Below, one piece after another: positions 1 to 5,891 of a stretch of 39,471 nucleotides of DNA (its first letter is position 1; every line of letters starts with the position of its first letter). The position numbers and the translations under genes are program-made. The stretch comes from Clostridia bacterium. GTDB taxonomy: Bacteria; Bacillota; Clostridia; Oscillospirales; Acutalibacteraceae. The stretch spans positions 1-39,471 of the forward strand of contig JAFSDM010000047.1 of NCBI GenBank assembly GCA_017436225.1, given 5' to 3'. The notes under the pieces were generated by a model. That model did not search any database, was not told the DNA's origin, and was given only the letters and a program-made list of their open reading frames with translations.

Positions 1-26
1 AACCCTTGATTTTACTGGGTTTTTTA
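1..26 (-). terminator. Probable terminator of greA-lysS, cut by window edge
   Basis: On the minus strand the lysS stop codon is followed by AACCC, an 11-base loop and GGGTT, a short hairpin preceded by an A-run. The expected T-tract would lie outside the window, so only the stem is seen. Confidence 0.4.
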
Positions 27-1532
27 GTCCAGAGGCTTCATTGTGGGGAAGAGGATTACTTCGCGAATGGTGTCGGCGCCGGTAAGCATCATTACACAGC
101 GGTCGATGCCCATACCCATACCGCCTGTTGGGGGCATACCGTACTCAAGTGCTGTGAGGAAGTCCTCATCAAGCATCTCGGTTTCATCATCGCCACGGTC
201 GCGAAGCTCTAACTGCTTCATAAATCTTGCTCGTTGGTCGATGGGGTCGTTAAGCTCGGAATATGCGTTAGCAAGCTCGCTATGGCATACGAAAAGCTCA
301 AAACGCTCGGTAAGTCTTGGGTCTTCGGGGGAAGCCTTGGTTAAAGGCGAAACCTCTACGGGGTACATTGTAATAAATGTAGGCTGAATAAGCTTTTCCT
401 CTACACGCTGGTCAAAGCAGGCGTAAAGTGCGTTGCCCCAAGTTTTATCGGCAGTATCTGCAAGCTCTACGCCGATTGCGGCGGCTGCTGCAACTGCTTC
501 GGCATCATCGGTAATTGCGCCAAAATCAATGCCAACGTATTCTTTAACGGCATCAACCATTGTGAGTCGGCGCCAACCGGGGGTGAGGTCAATCTTCTCG
601 CCCAACCACTCTACCTCATAGCTGCCTAAAATTTCCTTGGCGGCGCCTGAGATAATGCCCTCGGCAATATCCATCATATCGTGGAAGTCGGCATAAGCCT
701 CATAAAGCTCTACGGTTGTAAATTCGGGGTTATGCTTAGGGTCCATACCCTCATTACGGAAAATTCTGCCGATTTCATATACTCTGTCCATACCGCCTAC
801 GATTAAGCGCTTTAAGGGAAGCTCGGTAGCTATGCGCATATACATATCTAAGTCTAATGTATTGTGGTGTGTAATAAAAGGACGGGCGGCGGCGCCACCT
901 GCGATGGTGTTAAGTACGGGGGTTTCAACCTCAATGTACTTTCTGTCATCCAAATATTTGCGCATAAACTTAATAAACTGCGAACGGATAATAAAGTTAC
1001 GCTTAACTTCGGGATTAACGATTAAATCCACGTAACGTTGACGGTAACGGGTATCGGTATCCTTTAAGCCGTGGAACTTCTCAGGAAGTGGTAAAAGTGA
1101 CTTGCTAAGAAGGGTTAATTTTTTAGCGTGAACCGAAATTTCTTCGGTTTTGGTTTTAAACACAAATCCCTCAAAGCCTAAAATATCGCCGATATCATAC
1201 TTTTTAAATGCGGCATATTCTTCCTCACCAACGTCATCACGGCGAACATAAACCTGAATTTTGCCTGTTGAATCCTGAATGGTGCAGAAGCTTGCCTTAC
1301 CCATAATTCTGCGGGCAATCATACGGCCTGCAATGCTAACTTCCTTTTCCTCAAAGCATTCAAAATTTTCTTTAATGTTGGCAGAATCGGCATCTACCGT
1401 ATATTTGGTGATTTTAAAGGGGTCTTTACCGTTTGCCTGAAGGTCGGCCAATTTATCACGGCGAACCTGTAATAATTCGCTTAACTGCTCTTTAGTCATT
1501 TCCTCTGCGGGGTTTTGTACCTGCTCTGACAT
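24..1532 (-). CDS. lysS: Lysyl-tRNA synthetase (class II)
   Basis: Charges tRNA-Lys with lysine in the cytoplasm. The 502-residue product has the class II layout: an N-terminal OB-fold anticodon-binding domain (about residues 55-165, with GRMIARRIMGKASF), motif 2 (IFRNEGMDPKHNPEF, about 255-270) and motif 3 near the C-terminus (GMGMGIDR, about 478-485). Length is normal for bacterial LysS. An ATG four codons upstream directly abuts the AAGGAAGG ribosome site. The ATG at 1532 (MSEQ) leaves a 12-base spacer and is the more likely start. It follows greA by about 60 bases on the same strand, a common Firmicutes pairing, with no promoter seen between them, so both probably share the greA promoter. 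Confidence 0.96.
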   Translation of the reverse strand: MSEQVQNPAEEMTKEQLSELLQVRRDKLADLQANGKDPFKITKYTVDADSANIKENFECFEEKEVSIAGRMIARRIMGKASFCTIQDSTGKIQVYVRRDDVGEEEYAAFKKYDIGDILGFEGFVFKTKTEEISVHAKKLTLLSKSLLPLPEKFHGLKDTDTRYRQRYVDLIVNPEVKRNFIIRSQFIKFMRKYLDDRKYIEVETPVLNTIAGGAAARPFITHHNTLDLDMYMRIATELPLKRLIVGGMDRVYEIGRIFRNEGMDPKHNPEFTTVELYEAYADFHDMMDIAEGIISGAAKEILGSYEVEWLGEKIDLTPGWRRLTMVDAVKEYVGIDFGAITDDAEAVAAAAAIGVELADTADKTWGNALYACFDQRVEEKLIQPTFITMYPVEVSPLTKASPEDPRLTERFELFVCHSELANAYSELNDPIDQRARFMKQLELRDRGDDETEMLDEDFLTALEYGMPPTGGMGMGIDRCVMMLTGADTIREVILFPTMKPLD

Positions 1533-1594
1533 AAAATTCAACATCCTTCCTTTTATTAAGAAACGGGCAGGATACCACCTGCCCGAAGAATAAC

Positions 1595-2071
1595 CTACTG
1601 CTTTTCAATAGAAAGTATTTTAAATACTACCTTATCTCCGCCTAAATCTACCTCTACCTCTTCGTTTACTGAACGACCTAGAAGTGCTTTGCCTACGGGA
1701 GATTCGTCTGAAATTTTATCGTTCATAGGGTCTGCTTCGGCTGAGCCAACTATTGAATATGTGAAGTTTTCTTCCATATCGGTATCAAATACTGTTACCT
1801 TTACGCCGATTGCTACTTTATCAAGAGCAATATCGTCCTCTGAAATGATTTCGTGGTTTTTAAGCATTACCTCAAGCTCCACAATACGAGCTTCAATTTT
1901 AGCCTGCTCATTTTTAGCGTCATCATATTCGCTGTTTTCTGAAAGGTCACCATATCCGCGAGCCACCTTAATACGCTCGGCAATATCCTTTCTGCCGTTA
2001 GTTTTTAAGTTTTCCAGCTCGTCTTGAAGTTTTTTAAGGCCTTCCTGGGTGAACTTGTAAATTTTAGCCAT
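1595..2071 (-). CDS. greA: Transcription elongation factor GreA
   Basis: Rescues backtracked RNA polymerase by stimulating cleavage of the nascent transcript. The 158-residue product matches the usual GreA length. It has an N-terminal antiparallel coiled coil with the conserved tip segment GYGDLSENSEYDDAK (about residues 37-51, holding the acidic residues that reach the polymerase active site) and a C-terminal FKBP-like domain with SPVGKALLGR. The ATG at 2071 (MAKIYKF) is preceded by GAAAGGAA at about 10 bases; an open-frame extension of 11 codons upstream lacks such a site. It is the first gene of the greA-lysS unit and is served by a consensus promoter at 2155-2183. Confidence 0.96.
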   Translation of the reverse strand: MAKIYKFTQEGLKKLQDELENLKTNGRKDIAERIKVARGYGDLSENSEYDDAKNEQAKIEARIVELEVMLKNHEIISEDDIALDKVAIGVKVTVFDTDMEENFTYSIVGSAEADPMNDKISDESPVGKALLGRSVNEEVEVDLGGDKVVFKILSIEKQ

Positions 2072-2154
2072 AACTAATAAATTCCTTTCAATTGGTTCAT
2101 ACAAAACAGAAAGCCGGATTTCTTTCCGACTTTATAAATGAACATAATACACTC

Positions 2155-2183
2155 ATTATAACTACTAAAGTGTTTTTTGTCAA
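2155..2183 (-). promoter_or_regulatory. Sigma-A promoter of greA-lysS
   Basis: On the minus strand TTGACA (2178-2183) and TATAAT (2155-2160) are separated by exactly 17 bases, a perfect housekeeping consensus. The leader then contains a 7-bp hairpin (2112-2133, one G-T pair) before the greA ribosome site. Confidence 0.9.
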
Positions 2184-2311
2184 GGGTTTTTACGTGCAAT
2201 TTTGGGTGTGTTTTTTTGTGCAGTTTACCACATAACAGACCTCTGTGGCACCCTTTATGACAGTATATGTTATAAATATTTGTTTTATGTGCCGAGAATT
2301 TAAGTTTTTCC

Positions 2312-2340
2312 TTGACTTTTATTTTTTAAACTGATATAAT
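2312..2340 (+). promoter_or_regulatory. Sigma-A promoter of rpsF-ssb-rpsR
   Basis: TTGACT (2312-2317) and TATAAT (2335-2340) are spaced by 17 bases, 76 bases before rpsF. It diverges from the greA promoter. Between the two promoters (2184-2311) I see no gene. Confidence 0.88.
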
Positions 2341-2342
2341 AA

Positions 2343-2385
2343 CAAGGCTATTAGAATAATAGCTCCTTGCTCTGTCAGGTGACAG
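2343..2385 (+). promoter_or_regulatory. Structured rpsF leader, possible S6:S18 autoregulatory site
   Basis: Two adjacent hairpins lie between the promoter and the rpsF ribosome site. The first is CAAGG/CCTTG enclosing GCTATTA-GAA-TAATAGC (2343-2369); the second is CTGTC-AGGT-GACAG (2372-2385). Bacterial rpsF leaders often bind the S6:S18 complex for feedback. I did not find that motif's conserved CCG bulge, so the regulatory reading is tentative. Confidence 0.4.
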
Positions 2386-2415
2386 GGCCACAAGTCCAAA
2401 AGGAGGTGCAACAAA

Positions 2416-2700
2416 ATGAACAATAAGTACGAAGCAGTCCTTATTTTCTCTGTTTTAAATAAGGACGAAGCCGCCATTGCAGCAATGGTAGAAAAGTTCA
2501 AGGCTTTGATTGAGGCTAACGGTACTGTTGAAGGTGTTGACGAATGGGGTAAACGCCGCTTGGCTTATCTTATTGATGATGAAGCTGAAGGCTACTACGT
2601 TATTTACAACTTCGAAGCTAATACCGAGTTCCCAACCGAGCTTGAGCGTGTAGCTAAGATCACCGAAGGTGTTCTTCGCGTTATGACCATCAGAAAGTAA
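2416..2700 (+). CDS. rpsF: 30S ribosomal protein S6
   Basis: Small-subunit protein that binds 16S rRNA as a heterodimer with S18, which is encoded two genes downstream. The 94-residue product begins MNNKYEAVLIF and contains the family segments GTVEGVDEWGKRRLAY and GYYVIYNFEA, with normal length. AAAAGGAGGTG lies about 8 bases before the ATG. It is the first gene of the conserved rpsF-ssb-rpsR operon, with 15 bases to ssb. Confidence 0.97.
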   Translation: MNNKYEAVLIFSVLNKDEAAIAAMVEKFKALIEANGTVEGVDEWGKRRLAYLIDDEAEGYYVIYNFEANTEFPTELERVAKITEGVLRVMTIRK

Positions 2701-2715
2701 GAAAGGAGCAAAATT

Positions 2716-3150
2716 ATGCTTAACGTTGTTGTTTTATCAGGCAGACTTACTCAAGACCCAGAGCTCAAAACAACTGCTAACGGAATTAGCGTGTGCAGCT
2801 TTTCTATCGCTGTTGAGCGCCGTTTTAAATCCGGTGAAGAACGTCAGTCAGATTTTATAAATATTGTTACTTGGCGTTCTAGCGCTGAATTTGTTTCTAA
2901 ATACTTCAAAAAAGGTCAAATGATCGCCATCCGCGGTTCTATTCAGACCCGTAGATATCAGGATAAAGACGGTAACAATCGCACTGCCTTTGAGGTTGTA
3001 GCTGATGATGTTCAGTTTGCCGATTTTGCAAGACGCGATAATGACTCAGCTCCCGTAGCTGTACCTGCCGCAACTCCCGCCAGCTTTTCAAACGCAGGCG
3101 TAGGCGATTTCACATCTATTGATGACGTTGATGAAGATTTACCATTTTAA
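2716..3150 (+). CDS. ssb: Single-stranded DNA-binding protein
   Basis: Coats single-stranded DNA during replication and repair and recruits partner proteins through its C-terminal tip. The 144-residue product has the OB fold (about residues 1-105, with [18 protein letters not shown] and [20 protein letters not shown]), a short linker rich in Ala, Pro and Ser, and the diagnostic acidic tail ending DEDLPF. Position between rpsF and rpsR is typical of Firmicutes. The start is set by AAGGAG 7-8 bases upstream. Confidence 0.97.
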   Translation: MLNVVVLSGRLTQDPELKTTANGISVCSFSIAVERRFKSGEERQSDFINIVTWRSSAEFVSKYFKKGQMIAIRGSIQTRRYQDKDGNNRTAFEVVADDVQFADFARRDNDSAPVAVPAATPASFSNAGVGDFTSIDDVDEDLPF

Positions 3151-3206
3151 TTAAAGGTAAAATTCATCTAAATCTACCTATTATTCAGAAAGGAATGACT
3201 TCTGCA

Positions 3207-3446
3207 ATGGAAAAGAACGAAAGACCAGCACGCAGAAAGAGCCGTAAAAAGGTTTGTCACTTCTGCGTTGACAGAGTTGAGTTTATTGATTATAAGGACG
3301 TAGCACGTCTTCGCAAGTTCGTGTCTGAGAGAGCTAAAATTCTCCCCCGCCGCGTAACCGGCACCTGTGCTAAGCACCAAAGAGCACTCACCACCGCTAT
3401 TAAGAGAGCTCGTCAGGTTGCTTTACTTCCTTACGTAGCCGACTAA
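3207..3446 (+). CDS. rpsR: 30S ribosomal protein S18
   Basis: Partner of S6 on the platform of the small subunit. The 79-residue product has the basic N-terminus RRKSRKK, a CHFC pair and the family core [16 protein letters not shown] followed by a basic helix. An in-frame ATG at 3195 abuts AAAGGA with no spacer. The ATG at 3207 (MEKNERPA) gives a 12-base spacer and a conventional S18 length, so I prefer it. The Cys residues indicate a zinc-ribbon-like (C+) variant. Last gene of its operon. Confidence 0.95.
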   Translation: MEKNERPARRKSRKKVCHFCVDRVEFIDYKDVARLRKFVSERAKILPRRVTGTCAKHQRALTTAIKRARQVALLPYVAD

Positions 3447-3526
3447 CAGTCCTAGACTGTTTTAACGAGAAATTAAGACATTCAGTCAGGTTGATTTTAG
3501 ACCCGACCGAGTGTCTTTCTTTTTTG
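3445..3526 (+). terminator. Terminator region of rpsF-ssb-rpsR
   Basis: A 7-bp hairpin, AACAGTC-CTA-GACTGTT (3445-3461), overlaps the rpsR stop. A longer imperfect hairpin follows, with arms AAGACATTCAGTC (3475-3487) and GACCGAGTGTCTT (to 3517), running into a T-rich tract to 3525. This is convincing as an intrinsic terminator on the plus strand. Confidence 0.75.
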
Positions 3527-3601
3527 CGAATTATAGCGAGCGTTATTATTTCGCCCAAGGTTTGTATTGGTTTGTATTGTTTAATTAACTGAACAAAAAG
3601 C

Positions 3602-3641
3602 AAAAAAGACCCTAAAAGGAGACACTTCTCCTTTCGTCTTT
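3602..3641 (-). terminator. Terminator of the regulator/acidic-protein unit
   Basis: Read on the minus strand, AAAGAC/GTCTTT encloses AAAGGAGA-CACT-TCTCCTTT and is followed by a run of T residues (3602-3607). It faces the rpsR terminator, so the two units converge. Confidence 0.7.
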
Positions 3642-3651
3642 GTAATTAATC

Positions 3652-3694
3652 ATAACGGCGGCAGAGAGGTTTTTAACCTTCCTACCGCCGTTAT
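3652..3694 (-). other. Two-tier hairpin directly after a stop codon
   Basis: ATAACGGCGG (3652-3661) pairs with CCGCCGTTAT (3685-3694), with an inner AGGTT/AACCT stem separated by a symmetric internal loop. It begins one base beyond the stop codon of the 59-residue minus-strand gene. There is no T-run, so it is more likely a 3' UTR stability or processing element than a terminator. Confidence 0.5.
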
Positions 3695-3695
3695 T

Positions 3696-3875
3696 TTAGT
3701 CGTCATCGTCTTCGTTAGGCCAACCGGATATAATATGCAATTCGCCCGAATCCAAATCCATTGCCATATTATCTCCCATTCTCATCAATAAATCCCCATC
3801 AGAATCTATTGCCATATTGTCAGATATAGAATAAGCAAAATCGCCGTCCTCATAATCAAAAAAATGTTTACCCAT
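3696..3875 (-). CDS. Small acidic two-repeat protein, 59 aa, function unknown
   Basis: I do not recognise this family. The start is well supported: AAAGGAGG stands 7 bases before the ATG. The product begins MGKHFFDYEDGDFAYS and contains two near-identical segments, SDNMAIDSDGDLLM (about residues 18-31) and GDNMAMDLDSGELH (about 34-47), then ends in NEDDDD. Nearly one residue in three is Asp or Glu, and there is no signal peptide or membrane segment, so it is probably a compact cytoplasmic protein with a repeated turn-rich unit. It begins 12 bases after the stop of the XRE-type gene on the same strand, so the two are almost certainly co-transcribed. Roles as a partner, inhibitor or antitoxin-like protein are possible but not shown. 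Confidence 0.8.
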   Translation of the reverse strand: MGKHFFDYEDGDFAYSISDNMAIDSDGDLLMRMGDNMAMDLDSGELHIISGWPNEDDDD

Positions 3876-3887
3876 AATTTTCCTCCT

Positions 3888-4973
3888 TTAGTATTTATTA
3901 AAACGTGGCAATTGAGAAATTAATGCTTTTATTTCAGGGTCACTTGTTTCTACATCAGCCAAAATAATCAATTCATAAAAATCTTCATCTTTGAAGTTTC
4001 TTAAAGCACCAAGCTCATTACAAATATAATAATTACTAAAATCTATGTTGGTAGCTTTCTTTCGGTTGTAGTCGATTCCAAATTTTAATATTTCTACTGC
4101 TTGTTGTTTATATTTATCTAAATTTTTTAATGCATAACTTAAACAGTTATTTATTATCGGATTGATTGAATTATAAGTAATTGACTCGATCTGTTTTTCT
4201 CTTTTAGCAAAATTACTTAATTTAAATACATATTGTTTTTCTTCAAATATTGAATTGAATATTTCATTATTATCTAATATTAATTCTAAAAAATCATTGT
4301 TGGCGAAAATACAACTACCAACATCATAGTAACCGCAAGCATAAAACATATAATAGGAATCATAGATACTATTAAACAATTCAACATCGTTCATACTCGC
4401 TACAAGACGTGCGAATTCTACACTATTTTCAAAATTAACCCAAGTTATTCCCTTGTCTTTTCTGAATTCAAATTGGTTATGAAATATTTTTAATTTTATT
4501 CCATACTCTTCATAAAGATATCTCACTCCATTGACCGAATGGTATTCAACAACATAGTCAAGAAAGGTTTTGCCAAATTCATCTGTTTGAGTAATGATAG
4601 GTTTTCCGTCGCATGCCAGCAACAGATCAAATTCATTTTTGTATAATTGCGGATCGTCTAAATATGCATAATATCTAAATCCTTTGTTAAATGGCACGTT
4701 TTCTTTTGCTACAGGTAGTTTATATGCGTTTTTATACATTAATCGTGCCAATGACACACCAAATATTTTTTCTAAAGGAATAATAAATTCATATTTAAGT
4801 GGACGCTCACCCTTTAACATTTTTGAAAAATTAGATTTTTCTCTATTTGCAAATTCATATGCATCTTGGCCTTTAATACCTAATTCGTGTGCAATATCCA
4901 CCAACAAATGACTATACATTTTTATTCCCTTTAAATTCATATAATGGTCGATGTTTTTCTTTAAATCATTCAC
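3888..4973 (-). CDS. XRE-like regulator with ankyrin-like segment
   Basis: The 361-residue product has an N-terminal helix-turn-helix of phage-repressor type (about residues 10-72), best seen in SNFSKMLKGERPLKYEF followed by IPLEKIFGVSLARLM. A middle part (about 108-160) contains a stretch resembling one ankyrin repeat (DEFGKTFLDYVVEYHSVNG then VRYLYEEYGI). The remainder is helical and unrecognised. The start is a GTG eight bases after AAGGGGG. Base composition is unlike the neighbours: two sampled 60-base lines are about 17% and 32% GC against about 48% in a clpC line, suggesting acquisition by transfer. Upstream is a -10 (TATAAT) with a poor -35, flanked by 18-bp direct repeats, so it may be autoregulated. 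The DNA-binding role is inferred from the fold; the ligand or partner is unknown. Confidence 0.75.
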   Translation of the reverse strand: MNDLKKNIDHYMNLKGIKMYSHLLVDIAHELGIKGQDAYEFANREKSNFSKMLKGERPLKYEFIIPLEKIFGVSLARLMYKNAYKLPVAKENVPFNKGFRYYAYLDDPQLYKNEFDLLLACDGKPIITQTDEFGKTFLDYVVEYHSVNGVRYLYEEYGIKLKIFHNQFEFRKDKGITWVNFENSVEFARLVASMNDVELFNSIYDSYYMFYACGYYDVGSCIFANNDFLELILDNNEIFNSIFEEKQYVFKLSNFAKREKQIESITYNSINPIINNCLSYALKNLDKYKQQAVEILKFGIDYNRKKATNIDFSNYYICNELGALRNFKDEDFYELIILADVETSDPEIKALISQLPRFNKY

Positions 4974-4995
4974 AGTCTCAGCCCCCTTTTTCTAC

Positions 4996-5024
4996 ATTAT
5001 AACACATCATTTTAAGAAATGGTA
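4996..5024 (-). promoter_or_regulatory. Probable regulated promoter of the XRE-like gene
   Basis: On the minus strand TATAAT (4996-5001) stands just before the ribosome site, but the hexamer 17 bases upstream (TACCAT) is a poor -35. Such promoters often need an activator, and an 18-bp direct repeat begins at the -35 edge. Confidence 0.5.
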
Positions 5025-5041
5025 GTCATATTAGACAACTT
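5024..5041 (-). promoter_or_regulatory. Direct repeat copy 1, candidate operator
   Basis: On the plus strand AGTCATATTAGACAACTT; it matches the copy at 5089-5106 in 17 of 18 positions, 65 bases apart start to start. It overlaps the -35 edge of the XRE-like gene promoter, the position of a class II activator or a repressor site. Confidence 0.55.
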
Positions 5042-5055
5042 TTGTTGTCTTTTTT
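5033..5055 (+). terminator. Small hairpin with T-run (terminator or operator)
   Basis: AGACAAC-TTTT-GTTGTCT is a perfect 7-bp stem with a 4-base loop followed by TTTTT on the plus strand. It overlaps direct repeat copy 1, so the palindrome may instead be part of a protein-binding site. Confidence 0.35.
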
Positions 5056-5088
5056 GACGTAGCGCAAAAAACAGGTTAAAAATCATAC

Positions 5089-5106
5089 AGTCATATTTGA
5101 CAACTT
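5089..5106 (-). promoter_or_regulatory. Direct repeat copy 2, candidate operator
   Basis: AGTCATATTTGACAACTT on the plus strand, differing from the copy at 5024-5041 by one base. It lies about 90 bases upstream of the -10 of the XRE-like gene. Confidence 0.5.
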
Positions 5107-5142
5107 AGTAAGACCACCATCAAAGAGCCCGCTAACAGCTTT

Positions 5143-5200
5143 GCTCAGAGTATCTGAGAAAGTATCATAGTGGGTTACACACTTTGAAAAGATGTGTAAC
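5143..5200. other. Two hairpins in non-coding block
   Basis: CTCAGA-GTA-TCTGAG (about 5143-5157) and GTTACACA / TGTGTAAC with an 11-base loop (about 5174-5200) are perfect inverted repeats. No gene is seen between 5107 and 5479. Confidence 0.45.
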
Positions 5201-5232
5201 AAAAAAACGGCATAGCCAATGGCTACACCGCT
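5199..5232 (-). terminator. Strong intrinsic terminator on minus strand
   Basis: On the minus strand GCGGTGTAGC-CATTG-GCTATGCCG (9-10 bp with two G-T pairs) is followed by TTTTTTTG. It would end a transcript coming from the Cys-rich gene or from a non-coding RNA between 5233 and 5479. Confidence 0.7.
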
Positions 5233-5259
5233 TAACGAAACCAATTATTCAGTTTAGAT

Positions 5260-5316
5260 ACAAGAGCCACCTTGGGGCACCTTCCTTACGGAGGGTGCCC
5301 CAAAAAGGGTCTTTTT
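5260..5316 (+). terminator. Long hairpin with T-run
   Basis: A 14-bp stem with one G-T pair (5272-5285 with 5290-5303, loop TTAC) is extended across a 3x3 internal loop by AAGAGCC/GGGTCTT. It is followed by TTTTTT on the plus strand and reads as a plus-strand terminator. It could also be a hairpin-type interspersed repeat. Confidence 0.5.
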
Positions 5317-5328
5317 TGTTGCTAAAAT

Positions 5329-5482
5329 ACGAGGTAAGCCTTAGCCGTTTTTTTAAACCATCCCGTATAAAAGCGGTCTGGGACTTATAACTCACCCACT
5401 ATACCACAATCCACACGGACGCGGAACGAGACTTTGGCTTTTTACAAAGCTATCCCGTAATAACCCGGTCTAGGACCGGTTA
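5329..5482. repeat. Duplicated ~60-nt element spaced 92 nt, possible structured RNA
   Basis: Two copies share ATCCCGTA-N6-CGGTCT-R-GGAC at identical internal spacing (5360-5384 and 5452-5476; 20 of 25 bases identical), each preceded by a T-run and ACGAG. On the minus strand each copy can form a CCG-N8-CGG stem followed by a small hairpin whose arms differ in sequence but still pair (GTTT/AAAC in one, GCTTT/AAAGC in the other). That pattern suggests conserved RNA folding. I could not match it to a known riboswitch or small RNA. Confidence 0.5.
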
Positions 5483-5614
5483 GCAGCAGCAGTCGTTGCT
5501 CTGGCAACCGCAGCCGCCGTTGTTTTGGCAACCGCCGTTACCGCCACAGCAAACAAGTACCAAAATAAGAATAATCACCCAAGAACAGTTGTTACCACCA
5601 AAGAAGTTACACAT
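5480..5614 (-). CDS. Small Cys-rich Gly/Asn protein, 44 aa
   Basis: Begins MCNFFGGNNCSW, has one hydrophobic stretch (VIILILVLV, about residues 13-21), then a Gly-, Asn- and Cys-rich tail ending DCCC, with nine Cys in all. AAAGGAGC lies 9-10 bases before the ATG. Small proteins of this look are common in Clostridia and Bacilli and some are spore-associated (YjcZ-like or high-cysteine surface proteins). That assignment is by resemblance only. An upstream match to the mother-cell sigma-K pattern fits a spore role. A structured block lies downstream. Confidence 0.7.
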   Translation of the reverse strand: MCNFFGGNNCSWVIILILVLVCCGGNGGCQNNGGCGCQSNDCCC

Positions 5615-5662
5615 AAAACTTGCTCCTTTCAATGAAAAAATTGTAGTGTTGACCTACATTCA

Positions 5663-5689
5663 TAGCCTATGCTAAACTTAAAATTTGGT
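5663..5689 (-). promoter_or_regulatory. Sigma-K-like promoter before the Cys-rich gene
   Basis: On the minus strand AC, 16 bases, then CATAGGCTA fits the sigma-K pattern AC-N16/17-CATANNNTA. The -10 part is also a near-palindrome (CATAG-G-CTATG), so another regulator could bind there. No good sigma-A promoter was seen for this gene. Confidence 0.35.
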
Positions 5690-5817
5690 TACTCCTTTGC
5701 TTTTTTAACATTTTTTGTTAGATATTAAAAATCAAAGAAAAAACTAGATTTTTAAAGAAAATCGAAGCTATTTTAAAATTTTGAGCTTTTTTGCCCACTT
5801 TTGTAGCAAAAACAGAA

Positions 5818-5834
5818 TTTGACTTTTACTGACC
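5818..5834 (-). promoter_or_regulatory. CtsR operator, upstream box
   Basis: On the minus strand GGTCAGTAAAAGTCAAA resembles the CtsR heptad repeat RGTCAAANANRGTCAAA, differing in two bases of the first heptad. It covers the -35 of the ctsR promoter. Confidence 0.75.
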
Positions 5835-5846
5835 TTTGGCTATAAT
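5819..5846 (+). promoter_or_regulatory. Sigma-A promoter of ctsR-mcsA-mcsB-clpC
   Basis: TTGACT (5819-5824) and TATAAT (5841-5846) are spaced by 16 bases. Both flanks are occupied by CtsR boxes. Confidence 0.8.
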
Positions 5847-5857
5847 TAAATACAGAA

Positions 5858-5874
5858 GGTCAGTAAAAGTCAAA
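5858..5874 (+). promoter_or_regulatory. CtsR operator, downstream box
   Basis: An identical 17-base box to the upstream one, in the opposite orientation. With two more bases the pair forms a perfect 19-bp inverted repeat (5818-5836 and 5856-5874) around the -10. This box covers the expected transcription start. Confidence 0.75.
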
Positions 5875-5891
5875 AAAGAGGTGCATAAAAA

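Noticed and set aside
43-387. 114-codon plus-strand open frame opposite lysS
   Set aside because: It is antisense to the conserved motif 3 end of lysS, has a Ser/Arg-biased product and no ribosome site: a shadow frame.
5033-5055. Peptide pheromone system (Rgg/PlcR type) with the XRE-like gene
   Set aside because: The adjacent small protein is acidic and has no signal or hydrophobic export segment, unlike pheromone precursors.
5184-5390. 68-codon plus-strand open frame in the non-coding block
   Set aside because: It has no ribosome site and runs through two strong hairpins and a terminator-like T-run; its predicted product looks like a translated hairpin, not a protein.
5200-5482. Possible 6S RNA, SRP RNA or RNase P RNA
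   Set aside because: The hallmark segments of each (6S central bubble, SRP tetraloop region, RNase P GAGGAAAGUC core) were not found; the block is reported only as an unassigned structured region.
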